Below the pieces are notes generated by a model. The model was not told the DNA's origin. It made no database searches and saw only the letters and a program-made list of their open reading frames with translations. A program made the position numbers and the translations under genes. A stretch of 64,000 nucleotides of DNA, taken from Streptococcus tangpeifui. GTDB taxonomy: Bacteria > Bacillota > Bacilli > Lactobacillales > Streptococcaceae. The stretch is from positions 310,001-374,000 of the forward strand of contig NZ_JAAKDU010000001.1 of NCBI RefSeq assembly GCF_011038795.1, given 5' to 3'. Shown here one piece after another: positions 28,701 through 37,003 of the stretch; position 1 is the stretch's first letter; each line of letters starts with the position of its first letter.

Positions 28701-29474
28701 GACTTAGAGGAGATGGGCAGCTTAGAACCTAGTCTGCCCATGGATGTGGATGACCAGACTCATAACCGCCAATCGGAGACGATCAGTCAAGCACTGGAAG
28801 CTCTGGAAAATGTTGACAGGCTCAATCAGCGGTATGCAGCTGCCATCGATCTTCCGACCGTCCGTACTCCGAGTCAAATTAAGCAGTTTTACCATCCCGT
28901 GATGGATGAAGAGGGGATGGATATCATGGAAAAACGGACTAGCACACCTAAATTTGACCTGCCTAGCTTTGGTAAGCAGAACCAGGTTACAGGAGCTGCT
29001 ATCGGTTCGGCAACCCATGAACTCATGCAGCGAATCCCTCTGAAAGCGACCTTGTCCTTAACGGATTTACAGGCAGTCCTAGCTCAAGTTCAGGCTGAGC
29101 CAGCTGTAAAAAAAAGAATTGACCTGAAAAAAATTGTGCATTTCTTCCAGAACGAGGCTCTGGGTCAGGAAATTCTCGCTGGAGGTGATAAGGTTGTACG
29201 GGAAGCTCCCTTTGCTATGCTCTACGAAGACCGAGATTCTCAAGAAGAGATGGTTATTCGGGGGATTGTCGATGGTTTTATTCGCTATGAGGATCACATT
29301 GTCCTCTTTGATTACAAAACTGATTACTACCAAAACCCTGCAGATCTAGTTCATCGGTATCAAAGTCAAATGGACCTCTATGCCAAGGCTCTCAGAGATT
29401 CTTTCGGAATTCAGCAGGTTGATAAATATTTAGTCTGCTTAGGTGGCAAAGAGGTAGTAGTTCAAGCCCTTTAG
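25785..29474 (+). CDS. rexA: ATP-dependent helicase/nuclease subunit A (RexA/AddA)
   Basis: A 1229-residue UvrD-type helicase fused to a RecB-family nuclease. The Q motif TPEQIEAI and Walker A SASAGSGKTFV are near the N-terminus, VDEYQDNN is motif II, GDIKQSIYRFRQADP is motif III, LMTAHKSKGLEFPYV is motif V and LLYVAMTRAE is motif VI. The nuclease catalytic segment FDYKTDYY is near the end. Coupled to rexB by a one-base stop/start overlap with AGGAGG upstream. An 84-bp repeat follows 21 nt after the stop. Confidence 0.95.
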   Translation: MVRDKFLSPQEIEELKAQELTLSQAEERLPRTPEQIEAIYSNGTNILVSASAGSGKTFVMVERIIDMLKRGVNISQLFISTFTVKAAGELKERIEDKLIKEIAKTQDQTLKQHLSAQLGDVQNADIGTMDAFTQKLVNTYGYSLGISPNFRIMQDKSEQDILKNEVYSDLFTSYMTGPDSQIFKQTVRNFTGQGKDSTGFRQVVYAVHSFSQSTADPKAWLEKTFLKSYQVDFDQQVDAYLAPFLQEQDFGKILDQAQAFFRDHLSAVRDQFKKSYKYLDNVENLLEALANINLQAPLDQLREQLQAVKAITSINRGLTMSIGSSKDEALKAFATAYNQERPSYLAPILDLERALSTVEALRIYQPQALPLLKILQAFVLDFSAQYLERKKQENAFEFSDIAHLAIEILETDEPIRQLYQDKYHEVMVDEYQDNNHMQERLLDLLSNGHNRFMVGDIKQSIYRFRQADPMIFQAKFQAYDRSEDFQIGKSQGLLIILKENFRSHLEVLAATNAVFARLMDQAVGEITYDQSHFLVAGHAQKAQPLPVNRTQVLIYDQGQKEEQESPLDGESTLPELSVGEVKLVVKEIIRLHQEEGVPFDDITLLVPTRTRNDQILATFEQYGVPLVAESGTGHYLKSLEILVMLDTLRTINNPLQDQSLLALLKSPMFHFGEDLLARISLQAKRGNFYDKILLSLNRTGDHPDLLTPKLYEQVEAFNQVLKSWRAFARTNSLHDLIWKIYNDKFYYDYVGALTNGQQRQANLYALTLRAHQFEKTGFKGLPRFINMIDQIIATDNDLADVEVALPKNAVQLMTAHKSKGLEFPYVFLLNLDKTFNQQDQRSKVILSRKNGIGIQYVADLAKRFPEAKFDHVKVAMETLPYQINQRQLHRAMLSEQMRLLYVAMTRAETKLYLVGKGSQEKLADRYQGNRDQERLSIAGRETWTSFQDWFLALKQNFPDDDLGFDLSFISDQDLEEMGSLEPSLPMDVDDQTHNRQSETISQALEALENVDRLNQRYAAAIDLPTVRTPSQIKQFYHPVMDEEGMDIMEKRTSTPKFDLPSFGKQNQVTGAAIGSATHELMQRIPLKATLSLTDLQAVLAQVQAEPAVKKRIDLKKIVHFFQNEALGQEILAGGDKVVREAPFAMLYEDRDSQEEMVIRGIVDGFIRYEDHIVLFDYKTDYYQNPADLVHRYQSQMDLYAKALRDSFGIQQVDKYLVCLGGKEVVVQAL

Positions 29475-29495
29475 TTCGTCCAGCTTTATCCTGTT

Positions 29496-29579
29496 ATGGC
29501 TTCTAGCTAGTTTTTCTCAGAGAGAAAAATAAGAAAACCACCAGCTAGGCTGGTGGCTGATAAGGTTTCTAGCTGCCAT
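29496..29579 (+). repeat. 84-bp intergenic repeat, copy B (downstream of rexA)
   Basis: A direct partner of 22026-22109 with the same ends and both hairpins. Read on the minus strand, the CCACCAGC/GCTGGTGG hairpin is followed by TTTTCTTATTTTT, so it could terminate transcripts heading into rexA from the opposite side. Confidence 0.8.
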
Positions 29580-29686
29580 TATTTTTCGGTTAGGTTTTGT
29601 CTAAAAGAGAGGCGAAATGACCAGAATTATGGTATGATGAAGGGTGCAGAAAAAAGCGCTTAGTGCTAATTTCAATTGGTCATTAA

Positions 29687-30141
29687 GAGAGTGGGACTCA
29701 ATCAGTAAATCGTGATAAAATCACGATTTTGATTATCTTCACTCTCCCATTTTAAAACTCAGTTCTTTGTCACTTTTCTGTTTTTAGGTGGCAGGATTTG
29801 GCAGCCTATCCCCAGACTGCCAAAGATCACTGGAGCATTTCAATCCACCTCCGCACAGTTGATATTGGTTTTCTCAAACAGTCTCCCAGACTGTTTGACC
29901 TATCTCTTGTGTGGTAGTTAAACAGTTTCAGTGGACTGTTTAAGAGGGCGCCTGAAAATGTGACTGCGCCCAAGATAGGGACAGCTAATCAGCAGTGGTT
30001 CATTGGTGCTAAAGTACCTCATGAACTGTGCAAGAGTAAGACTTCTTGGCCTAGCCAAGAAGTCTTACTCCCGACCACTGCGTCAATTTGGTAAATTTAG
30101 AATAATGCTAACGAGTTTGGACTTTTGTCTCAGACTCAGCC
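29687..30141 (+). repeat. MITE-like intergenic repeat, copy 2 (longest)
   Basis: A 455-bp element running from GAGAGTGGGACTCAATC to ACTTTTGTCTCAGACTC. Modules in order: GGCAGGATTTGGCAG hairpin, CCACCTCCGCACAGTTG, CAAACAGTCT-CCC-AGACTGTTTG (29875-29897), a second AAACAGTTT...GACTGTTT hairpin, GGCGCCTGAAAATG, then a nested unit bounded by GCAGTGGTT (29992) and ACCACTGC (30074-30081). The nested unit holds a perfect 17-bp hairpin (30034-30050 with 30054-30070, loop CTA). It fills most of the 720-bp rexA-gtfA gap. Confidence 0.75.
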
Positions 30142-30194
30142 ATTTTTCCAACTAGTCAGTCTAGTTAGATAATTATTGATTTAGAAAGGTCACT

Positions 30195-31703
30195 ATGACA
30201 GTTTATAATATCAATCTAGGAATTGGTTGGGCTTCCAGCGGTGTTGAATACGCCCAAGCCTACCGTTCTAAAGTTTTTAAAAAACTTGGGATAGCTGCCA
30301 AGTTTGTTTTTACCGACTTTTTCAGTCAGGATAATATTGTTGATATGGCCCGCAATGTCGGTTTTAGTGATGACCAGATTATCTGGATGTATACCTATTT
30401 TACTGACCAGACGCCCGCTCCAACGACCTTGACTGAAGCCGATCTCAAGGCCCAATTTACAAGGGATATTACCAAGACTGACCGAGAAGACAAGTTGGTG
30501 CGTTTCTATTTTGGCGACCGCGATTTTGCAACTGCCTATTATTGCCGCCACAGCAGGGAAATTATTCATCGGATTGAATTTGTTTCTAATGGGAATCTGG
30601 TTCGTAAGGACTTCTATAACAATGGTAAGCATCTTTCCTTTACCGAGTACTATGCCCCTAAAGACAATGCAGCCAAGCTCTATAAGCGATCCTACTACAA
30701 TTTAGATGGCAGCATTGCCTACGATGAAATTACCGATGGGGATCAACCTTTCTTCCGTTTTCCAAATCGGATTCTCTACTCCAAAGAGGAATTGGTTGCT
30801 TACTTTATGGAAAGGCTAGAGTTGACTTCAGAAGATTTGGTCCTTTTGGATCGTTCAACAGGTATTGGTCAGGCTGTCTTTCGCCATGTTAAACCTGCTA
30901 GATTAGGTGTGGTTGTCCATGCTGAGCACTACAGTGAAAATGGGACTAATGCTAATTCAGTCCTCTGGAATAATTACTACGATTTCCAGTTTACCAATGC
31001 AGACAGTGTTGATGTCTTTATTGTGGCAACTGACCGCCAAAGAGAAATCCTTAGCCAGCAGTTCTCGGTTTATAAGCATCAGGAACCCAAGATTGTGACT
31101 ATTCCGGTCGGTTCCTTAGATGAGATTAAAGAGCCTAAGAGTCCACGGATTCCTTTCTCTGTCATGACGGCCTCGCGCTTGGCAACTGAAAAGCATGTGG
31201 ACTGGTTGATTGAGGCCGTTGTCGAAGCTCGTGAGTTGGTGCCAGATATTAATTTTGATATCTACGGTTCTGGCAGCGAAGAAGACAAACTGCGTCAAAT
31301 TATTGATGAAAAAGGCGCTAAGGATTATATCCAACTCCGAGGCCATCAGGATTTGAGTCATACCTATATGCACCATGAGGTTTACCTCTCAGCTTCCAAG
31401 AGTGAGGGCTTTGGTCTGACCCTCATGGAGGCCATTGGCTCAGGAATGCCTCTGATTGGATTTGATGTCCGTTATGGTAATCAGAATTTTATCAAGGACG
31501 AGGAAAACGGTTATCTGATTCCCATTTCTGAATTGGATACCGATCAAGAAATCGTTGAAAGCTTGAGTACGAAGATTGTCCAGATCTTTACTCTGGCCAA
31601 CTTAGACAGCATGCATCGGGTCTCTTATGATATGGCTAAGGACTATCTAACTGATAAGGTTGAAGCAAAATGGAATCAACTGATTAAGGAGCTTGAGCAA
31701 TGA
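30195..31703 (+). CDS. gtfA: Accessory-Sec-type O-glycosyltransferase GtfA
   Basis: A 502-residue GT4/GT-B enzyme that adds the first GlcNAc to Ser/Thr of serine-rich repeat adhesins, acting in the cytoplasm as a complex with GtfB. The N-terminus MTVYNINLGIGWASSGVEYA and the loop EHYSENGTNANSVLWNNYY are diagnostic of GtfA; the C-terminal E-x7-E donor motif is EGFGLTLME. GAAAGG precedes the ATG. It overlaps gtfB by 4 nt. The usual neighbours (serine-rich repeat protein, secA2, secY2, asp1-3) are absent here. Confidence 0.92.
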   Translation: MTVYNINLGIGWASSGVEYAQAYRSKVFKKLGIAAKFVFTDFFSQDNIVDMARNVGFSDDQIIWMYTYFTDQTPAPTTLTEADLKAQFTRDITKTDREDKLVRFYFGDRDFATAYYCRHSREIIHRIEFVSNGNLVRKDFYNNGKHLSFTEYYAPKDNAAKLYKRSYYNLDGSIAYDEITDGDQPFFRFPNRILYSKEELVAYFMERLELTSEDLVLLDRSTGIGQAVFRHVKPARLGVVVHAEHYSENGTNANSVLWNNYYDFQFTNADSVDVFIVATDRQREILSQQFSVYKHQEPKIVTIPVGSLDEIKEPKSPRIPFSVMTASRLATEKHVDWLIEAVVEARELVPDINFDIYGSGSEEDKLRQIIDEKGAKDYIQLRGHQDLSHTYMHHEVYLSASKSEGFGLTLMEAIGSGMPLIGFDVRYGNQNFIKDEENGYLIPISELDTDQEIVESLSTKIVQIFTLANLDSMHRVSYDMAKDYLTDKVEAKWNQLIKELEQ

Positions 31704-33511
31704 TTAATCTTTTTGAAAATTATAATCAAGACAGCTGGGACCTGCATTATTCTCTCATTCTGTCAGGCTACCAAAATACGACTATTGCCATCAATGACAA
31801 TGGTTTTCTGCCAGATGATGTGACCTCTCCCTTCCTCTTTTTCACTGGTTTTGTCAATGCGACAGGAAAGCCTCTGCATTTCAACGAAATCCCGGTACCC
31901 AAGTTCTGGGAAATCAAGGCGACTAATTCTAGTGGTGAAATTTTTGACCTCAATAAAAAACGGGCCAATATCCATTTTTCAAAACCTAGTCACAACCGCT
32001 TTGTTCAATCAGTTGACTGGTTAGATGAAGCTGGCAAGGTTCGCTCAACCGACCATTACAATAAATACGGTTACCGCTTTGCTCAAACCATCTACAACCG
32101 CGAGAGTCAAGCTGTTCAGAAGTCTTATTATGACAAGTCTGGCAAGGAAGTCTTGGTGGAAAATTATGTAACGAGCGATTTGATTTTGGAACATGAAGGT
32201 AAGATTTACATCTTCAAGTCCAAGGCTGATTTTGTTACTTACTATATTCAGGCCTCTGGCTATGATTTGGATCGCATTATCTTTAATTCTCTGGGAATGC
32301 CTTTCTTGGTAAAATATCAGCTGCACCAAAAAGGAGAAGATGTTCTCTTCTGGCAGGAGCCAATTGGCGATAGTCTGCCTTATAACATGCAGTTACTGTT
32401 GGATCCAGCAGCAGAGCGAAAGACTAAGATTATTGTTCAGGATTTTAAAACCTATGAGCAAATCCTGCGGATGGTAACTCCAGAGCAGAGAGAGGCCTTT
32501 ACCTATGTCGGTCTCCTCTATCCATTCCAGCGTGATAATCAGGCGCGCAAGGAAGCGCTGATTTTGACCAATTCTGACCAGTTGGATTATGTGGAAAATA
32601 TTATCGAAGATTTCCCTGACATGACCTTGCATATTGCTGCTCTAACGGAAATGTCCAGTAAGCTTCTCAGTCTGGGCCGTTTCAGCAATGTCCATCTCTA
32701 TCCCAATGTGACTAATCTGACTGTCCGTCAGCTTTTTGGCCGCTGTGATATCTATTTGGATATTAATCAGGGCAATGAAATTCTTTCGGCCATTCGGACC
32801 GCTTTTGAAAGTCGTCAGTTGATTCTCGGTTTCAAGGAGCGGATGCACAATCCTCGGTACTCAGCTCCTGAGTTCTTCTTCGGCTTGGGTAACTATGCCA
32901 GCTTCCGCGATAAGCTCCGTAATGTTTTGGGCAATCGAGCAGCCATCACTCTGGATCTCCAATCCCAATATAAGGCGGCGAACCTAGCTATGCCAGAGGA
33001 TTATCGCCGTGAATTGGGGCAGCCGAAACCAGCGCTGCCAGAAGTTGAGGACAGTCCTCTAACAGCTCAGTCAGACCGCACAGTGCCTGCAGATAATATG
33101 GAAGCAGAAGCTAATGCTGCTGAAACTGTTTACGAAGAGGTTGCAGAAGCTACTCGGGACTTAGAAACGACGGACGTACCAGTAGATGACTCAGCTGGAG
33201 ATACACCCGCAGATGAACCACTTCAAGAAGCAGGAGCTGCCCTCACGGACCCAGCACAAGTTTTTGAAGCAGCTTCAAACCAGGATTATCAGCCTGCTCA
33301 AATCCAAGCGGAAGCCCTGCTCGATGCAGAAGGTCCCAGCTTTACAGTCGATTTGACCGTGCCAGTTTCGACAGACGATACCGAAGCCAATGATGTTTCA
33401 GCGGATGCTTTGAAAGCTCCAGATCTACTCCAGACTGAGCAAGCAGAGGCTCATACGAAACCTTCGGTCCATCTTGAACCAAATGTACTCGCAGAAGAAA
33501 ATCAAGATTAG
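31700..33511 (+). CDS. gtfB: Glycosylation chaperone GtfB with an acidic C-terminal extension
   Basis: The first ~440 residues are a typical GtfB (MINLFENYNQDSWDLHYSLI; NVTNLTVRQLFGRCDIYLD), the catalytically inactive partner that presents substrate to GtfA. Residues about 441-603 form a tail rich in Glu, Asp, Ala, Pro and Thr that the family normally lacks (usual length about 440-450). The tail looks disordered and has no motif I recognise. It is translationally coupled to gtfA. An orphan GtfAB pair could glycosylate a surface protein encoded elsewhere. Confidence 0.9.
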   Translation: MINLFENYNQDSWDLHYSLILSGYQNTTIAINDNGFLPDDVTSPFLFFTGFVNATGKPLHFNEIPVPKFWEIKATNSSGEIFDLNKKRANIHFSKPSHNRFVQSVDWLDEAGKVRSTDHYNKYGYRFAQTIYNRESQAVQKSYYDKSGKEVLVENYVTSDLILEHEGKIYIFKSKADFVTYYIQASGYDLDRIIFNSLGMPFLVKYQLHQKGEDVLFWQEPIGDSLPYNMQLLLDPAAERKTKIIVQDFKTYEQILRMVTPEQREAFTYVGLLYPFQRDNQARKEALILTNSDQLDYVENIIEDFPDMTLHIAALTEMSSKLLSLGRFSNVHLYPNVTNLTVRQLFGRCDIYLDINQGNEILSAIRTAFESRQLILGFKERMHNPRYSAPEFFFGLGNYASFRDKLRNVLGNRAAITLDLQSQYKAANLAMPEDYRRELGQPKPALPEVEDSPLTAQSDRTVPADNMEAEANAAETVYEEVAEATRDLETTDVPVDDSAGDTPADEPLQEAGAALTDPAQVFEAASNQDYQPAQIQAEALLDAEGPSFTVDLTVPVSTDDTEANDVSADALKAPDLLQTEQAEAHTKPSVHLEPNVLAEENQD

Positions 33512-33535
33512 AAAATAAGAAGACAACCGATAAAG

Positions 33536-33570
33536 TTAGCCAGCGAATGAAGCCGCTGGCTTTTACTTTG
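33536..33570 (+). terminator. Terminator after gtfB
   Basis: AGCCAGCG and CGCTGGCT form an 8-bp stem followed by TTTACTTT. A second long-loop stem CCTACTT/AAGTAGG followed by seven T lies at 33698-33750. Confidence 0.75.
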
Positions 33571-33781
33571 TTCAAGTCTTAGTATTTTGACTCGTCACTA
33601 GCCATTTAAAGAGGATTATTATTTCCTTTTAGAGCTTCATACTAATACTAGACTTGTTTGTAATCTGATATGGAATTACTATTTACCCATTACCTACTTC
33701 AGAAACCCTAGAGCCTTTTCTTGTCTCACTTATCATAAGTAGGTTTTTTTAATCCCCTCCCTTAATTTCTTCTTTCTAAAA

Positions 33782-33790
33782 TGCTATAAT
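33782..33790 (+). promoter_or_regulatory. Extended -10 promoter directly upstream of hemW
   Basis: TGCTATAAT ends only six bases before the hemW ATG, so transcription would begin at or next to the start codon. Confidence 0.6.
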
Positions 33791-33796
33791 AAAGCC

Positions 33797-34930
33797 ATGT
33801 TTATTAAACCCACTTCAGCTTATGTGCATATTCCTTTTTGCACGCAAATTTGCTATTATTGCGATTTTTCCAAGGTCTTTATCAAGAACCAGCCGGTTGA
33901 TGATTATTTGGAAAAGCTGTTGGAGGAGTTTCGTTTCTACGATATTAGAACATTGCGAACGCTCTATATTGGCGGCGGAACTCCGACGGCTCTTTCAGCT
34001 TCGCAGTTGGATTACCTGCTGTCGGGTTTGCAGGAGCAATTGGATTTATCGCTTCTGGAAGAATTCACCATCGAGGCCAATCCTGGTGATTTGACGTCGG
34101 ATAAGATTGCTGTGCTTGAAAAATCAGCGGTCAATCGGGTCTCACTTGGCGTGCAAACCTTTGATGATCAGGAGCTCAAACGAATCGGCCGCAGTCACAA
34201 TGAAGCACAGATCTATGAGTCGGTTTCAGCCCTCAAAGCAGCAGGTTTTGATAATATTTCTATTGACCTCATCTATGCTCTACCCGATCAGACTATGGAT
34301 CAGGTTAAACTCAATGTTAAAAAGGCTTTATCTCTGAATATTCCCCATCTCAGTCTCTACAGTCTGATTTTGGAGAATCATACGGTCTTTATGAACAAAA
34401 TGCGACGGGGTCGACTTCATTTGCCTAATGAGGATGTTGAGAGCGATATGTTTACTTATATTATTGATGAGCTGGAAAAGCATGGGTTTGAGCATTACGA
34501 GATTTCCAATTTCACCAAGCCGGGCTATGAGAGCCGGCACAATCTTGTTTACTGGGATAATGCTGAGTATTACGGAGTCGGAGCGGGAGCTTCGGGTTAT
34601 TTGGACGGCGTTCGCTACCGCAACCGTGGCCCAATCCAGCACTACCTAAAAGCTATTTCAGAGGAAGGTCAGGCCCGTTTGCATGAAGAAGAATTGACTA
34701 AGACCGAGCAGATGGAAGAAGAAATCTTCCTTGGACTGCGAAAGAAAGCGGGTATCTCTATCAGCCGCTTTGAGGAAAAATTTCAGGAGGACTTCCAGCA
34801 GCGGTATGGTCGGATTGTGGCCGATTTGCTGGCGGACGGTTTGCTTCAAGTCACAGGTGATCAGTTGCGTATGACTAAGCGGGGCCTTTTCTTGGGTGAC
34901 ACCGTGGCTGAGAAATTTATACTTGATTAG
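33797..34930 (+). CDS. hemW: Heme chaperone HemW (radical SAM, coproporphyrinogen-oxidase-like)
   Basis: A 377-residue radical SAM protein. The CxxxCxxC cluster is Cys15, Cys19 and Cys22 (PFCTQICYYCDF), followed by the SAM-binding IGGGTPTAL. HemW proteins bind heme and pass it to targets; they lack the second SAM-site residues of true HemN. No Shine-Dalgarno precedes the ATG, because a TGn-TATAAT box ends six bases upstream; the transcript may be leaderless. Upstream ATGs in frame are absent, and MFIKPTSAYVHIPF is the expected N-terminus. Confidence 0.92.
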   Translation: MFIKPTSAYVHIPFCTQICYYCDFSKVFIKNQPVDDYLEKLLEEFRFYDIRTLRTLYIGGGTPTALSASQLDYLLSGLQEQLDLSLLEEFTIEANPGDLTSDKIAVLEKSAVNRVSLGVQTFDDQELKRIGRSHNEAQIYESVSALKAAGFDNISIDLIYALPDQTMDQVKLNVKKALSLNIPHLSLYSLILENHTVFMNKMRRGRLHLPNEDVESDMFTYIIDELEKHGFEHYEISNFTKPGYESRHNLVYWDNAEYYGVGAGASGYLDGVRYRNRGPIQHYLKAISEEGQARLHEEELTKTEQMEEEIFLGLRKKAGISISRFEEKFQEDFQQRYGRIVADLLADGLLQVTGDQLRMTKRGLFLGDTVAEKFILD

Positions 34931-34964
34931 GGAGTGCGTCCAAGATCAGTATGGCAAAGCTATC

Positions 34965-35170
34965 GATTCTGGAGGCTCAACTTCGCATAGTTGCTACTGG
35001 TCTTCTCAAATAGTCTGGGAGACTGTTTGACCTATGGCTTGCTTGTCAGGATAGGGCATCCAACCAGCAGTGGTTCATTGGTGATGAAACGCCTCATGAC
35101 CTATGCAGGGATAAGACGAAGTTGGTATAGTCAACAAGTCTTACTCCCAACCAACTGCGTCAAAGTAGTG
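34965..35170 (+). repeat. MITE-like repeat, decayed copy 4
   Basis: It keeps the CAAATAGTCT-GGG-AGACTGTTTG hairpin (35007-35029; one pair is now G-T), the CAGCAGTGGTTCATTGGTG block, an inner TAAGAC/GTCTTA stem and CCAACTGCGTCAA. The left end and the GGCGCCTGAAAATG block are lost. It separates hemW from the thioesterase gene. Confidence 0.65.
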
Positions 35171-35219
35171 ATTGAAAAGTAGTGAGGGCAGGACGTGTCC
35201 CGATTTTAAAGGAGAAATC

Positions 35220-35957
35220 ATGGGAAAAAAATTTCAGGTGGCTTATCAGGTTCCATTTTACGAGAGTGATATCAATCATCAGATTAAAGTGCCTCATCTG
35301 CTGTCCTTTGCCCTTCAGGTATCGGGCTTGCAGTCAGAAAGTTTGGGCAATACTGATGACTGGCTTTTGGACAATTTTAATTTGGTTTGGGTCATTACTG
35401 ACTATGAGCTGGATATCCAGCGCCTGCCTCGCTATGCGGAAAATATTGTAGTAGAGACCGAGGCAATTGCCTACAACAAACTTTTTTGTTATCGGAAGTT
35501 CTATATTTACGGCGAAGATGGTCAGCAGATTATTGAGATTTTCTCCACCTTCGTCCTTATGGATTACGATACCCGAAAGGTTGTGACAGTCAAGGATGAA
35601 ATTGTAGCCCCTTATGGTTCTGAAAAAATTAAAAAAGTGATTCGAGGTCCAAAATATAAACCCCTGAAAGAAGCGGAAGAATCCCTCTTTCATGTGCGGT
35701 ATTTGGATTTGGATATGAATGGCCATGTCAACAACAGCAAATATCTGGAATGGATGTATGAGGCGATGGATATTGATTTTCTCAAGACCCATGTGCCCAA
35801 GAAAGTTCATCTTAAGTACCTCAAGGAAATTCACTACGGGAAGGATATTATTACTCGGATTAAACAGGATGGCTTGATCAGCCAGCACGAAATTAAAACT
35901 GATCAGGGTCTTCATGCCCAAGCTCAGATTGAGTGGCGGGAACGCAATGAGGCTTAA
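35220..35957 (+). CDS. Acyl-ACP thioesterase (FatA-like)
   Basis: A 245-residue double hot-dog enzyme that releases fatty acids from acyl carrier protein. The two halves each begin with a thioesterase strand; the second contains VRYLDLDMNGHVNNSKYLEW, with the conserved Asp/Asn-His-Asn catalytic cluster. I chose ATG 35220 (MGKKFQVAYQVPF) because AAGGAGAAATC is directly upstream; the 16 codons before it are repeat-adjacent noise. It sits between hemW and a nagD-type gene, a common streptococcal order. Confidence 0.88.
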   Translation: MGKKFQVAYQVPFYESDINHQIKVPHLLSFALQVSGLQSESLGNTDDWLLDNFNLVWVITDYELDIQRLPRYAENIVVETEAIAYNKLFCYRKFYIYGEDGQQIIEIFSTFVLMDYDTRKVVTVKDEIVAPYGSEKIKKVIRGPKYKPLKEAEESLFHVRYLDLDMNGHVNNSKYLEWMYEAMDIDFLKTHVPKKVHLKYLKEIHYGKDIITRIKQDGLISQHEIKTDQGLHAQAQIEWRERNEA

Positions 35958-36044
35958 GCCGCTGCCGAATATTTTTTGACTCAGTCCTTTCTTAAGATAG
36001 TAACTCTAGTAAACAGTGGCTGCTTTGCTTTTAGACAGCAGACT

Positions 36045-36203
36045 GAGGCTGGGTAAAAACTCGTCCAGAGTCCTGTTTTAGAATCAATTCTAGGCGCAGT
36101 GTTGGGAGTGAAACGGTCTGGGAAGAGACCGTTTCAGGCCATCGCCTAGAAATTAAGAAGTGGTGAGAACCAGAATTTTCAATTTTTGGGTTGATCCCAC
36201 TCC
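36045..36203 (-). repeat. MITE-like repeat, short copy 5 (inverted orientation)
   Basis: The ends are GAGGCTGGG and TTGATCCCACTC, the family ends in reverse. The core hairpin is GAAACGGTCT-GGGAAG-AGACCGTTTC (36110-36135), enclosed by TTCTAGGCG (36088-36096) and CGCCTAGAA (36143-36151). Compared with copy 2, two base pairs of the core stem changed on both sides. Confidence 0.65.
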
Positions 36204-36238
36204 CTTATTTTTAAAGAAATCAGCATATAGGAGTAAAT

Positions 36239-37003
36239 ATGACTTACAAAGGTTATTTAATTGATTTAGACGGAACCATTTACCGAGGGAAGGAGCGGAT
36301 TCCAGCAGGTGAGCGCTTTATCAAACGCCTGCAGGAGCAAAAGATCCCCTATACCTTGGTGACCAACAACACTATGCGGACCCCGCAGATGGTGCAAGAA
36401 ATGTTGGCTAAGCATTTTAATGTGGAAACGCCACTGGAGACTATCTACACAGCGACTTTGGCAACTGTCGATTACATGAATGATATGAAGCGGGGCAAGA
36501 CCGCCTATGTTATCGGCGAAGTCGGCCTCAAGTCAGCCATTGCTGAGGCTGGCTATATCGAGGATAAGGATAATCCTGCCTACGTTGTGGTCGGTCTTGA
36601 CCGTGGGTTGACCTATGAAATGTTGGTGACGGCCACTCTGGCCATTCAAAAGGGGGCTCTCTTTATCGGGACCAATCCTGATCTCAATATTCCAACCGAG
36701 CGCGGCCAAGAACCAGGAGCTGGCGCTATTCAAAAGCTTTTGGAGGTAGCTACCCGAGTCAAACCGGTTATTATCGGCAAACCAGAAGCTGTCATTATTA
36801 ATAAGGCTCTGGAGCGATTGGGTCTGGAACGCTCACAAGCTCTGATGGTTGGTGATAACTATATGACCGATATTATGGCCGGTATCAAAAACGATGTTGA
36901 TACTCTGTTGGTTCTAACTGGTTTCACTAAGCCGGAGGAAGTGTCGGGCCTGCCTATTAAACCTAGCCATGTCGTGGACAGCTTGGACGACTGGGAGCTC
37001 TAA
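36239..37003 (+). CDS. HAD-IIA phosphatase (TIGR01457, NagD-like)
   Basis: A 254-residue phosphatase with HAD motif [14 protein letters not shown] at the N-terminus, motif [11 protein letters not shown], motif III Lys in IIGKPE and motif [15 protein letters not shown]. The family acts on small phosphorylated metabolites; the substrate here is unknown. TAGGAG precedes the ATG. Its TAA is followed immediately by the ATG of the next gene. Confidence 0.88.
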   Translation: MTYKGYLIDLDGTIYRGKERIPAGERFIKRLQEQKIPYTLVTNNTMRTPQMVQEMLAKHFNVETPLETIYTATLATVDYMNDMKRGKTAYVIGEVGLKSAIAEAGYIEDKDNPAYVVVGLDRGLTYEMLVTATLAIQKGALFIGTNPDLNIPTERGQEPGAGAIQKLLEVATRVKPVIIGKPEAVIINKALERLGLERSQALMVGDNYMTDIMAGIKNDVDTLLVLTGFTKPEEVSGLPIKPSHVVDSLDDWEL

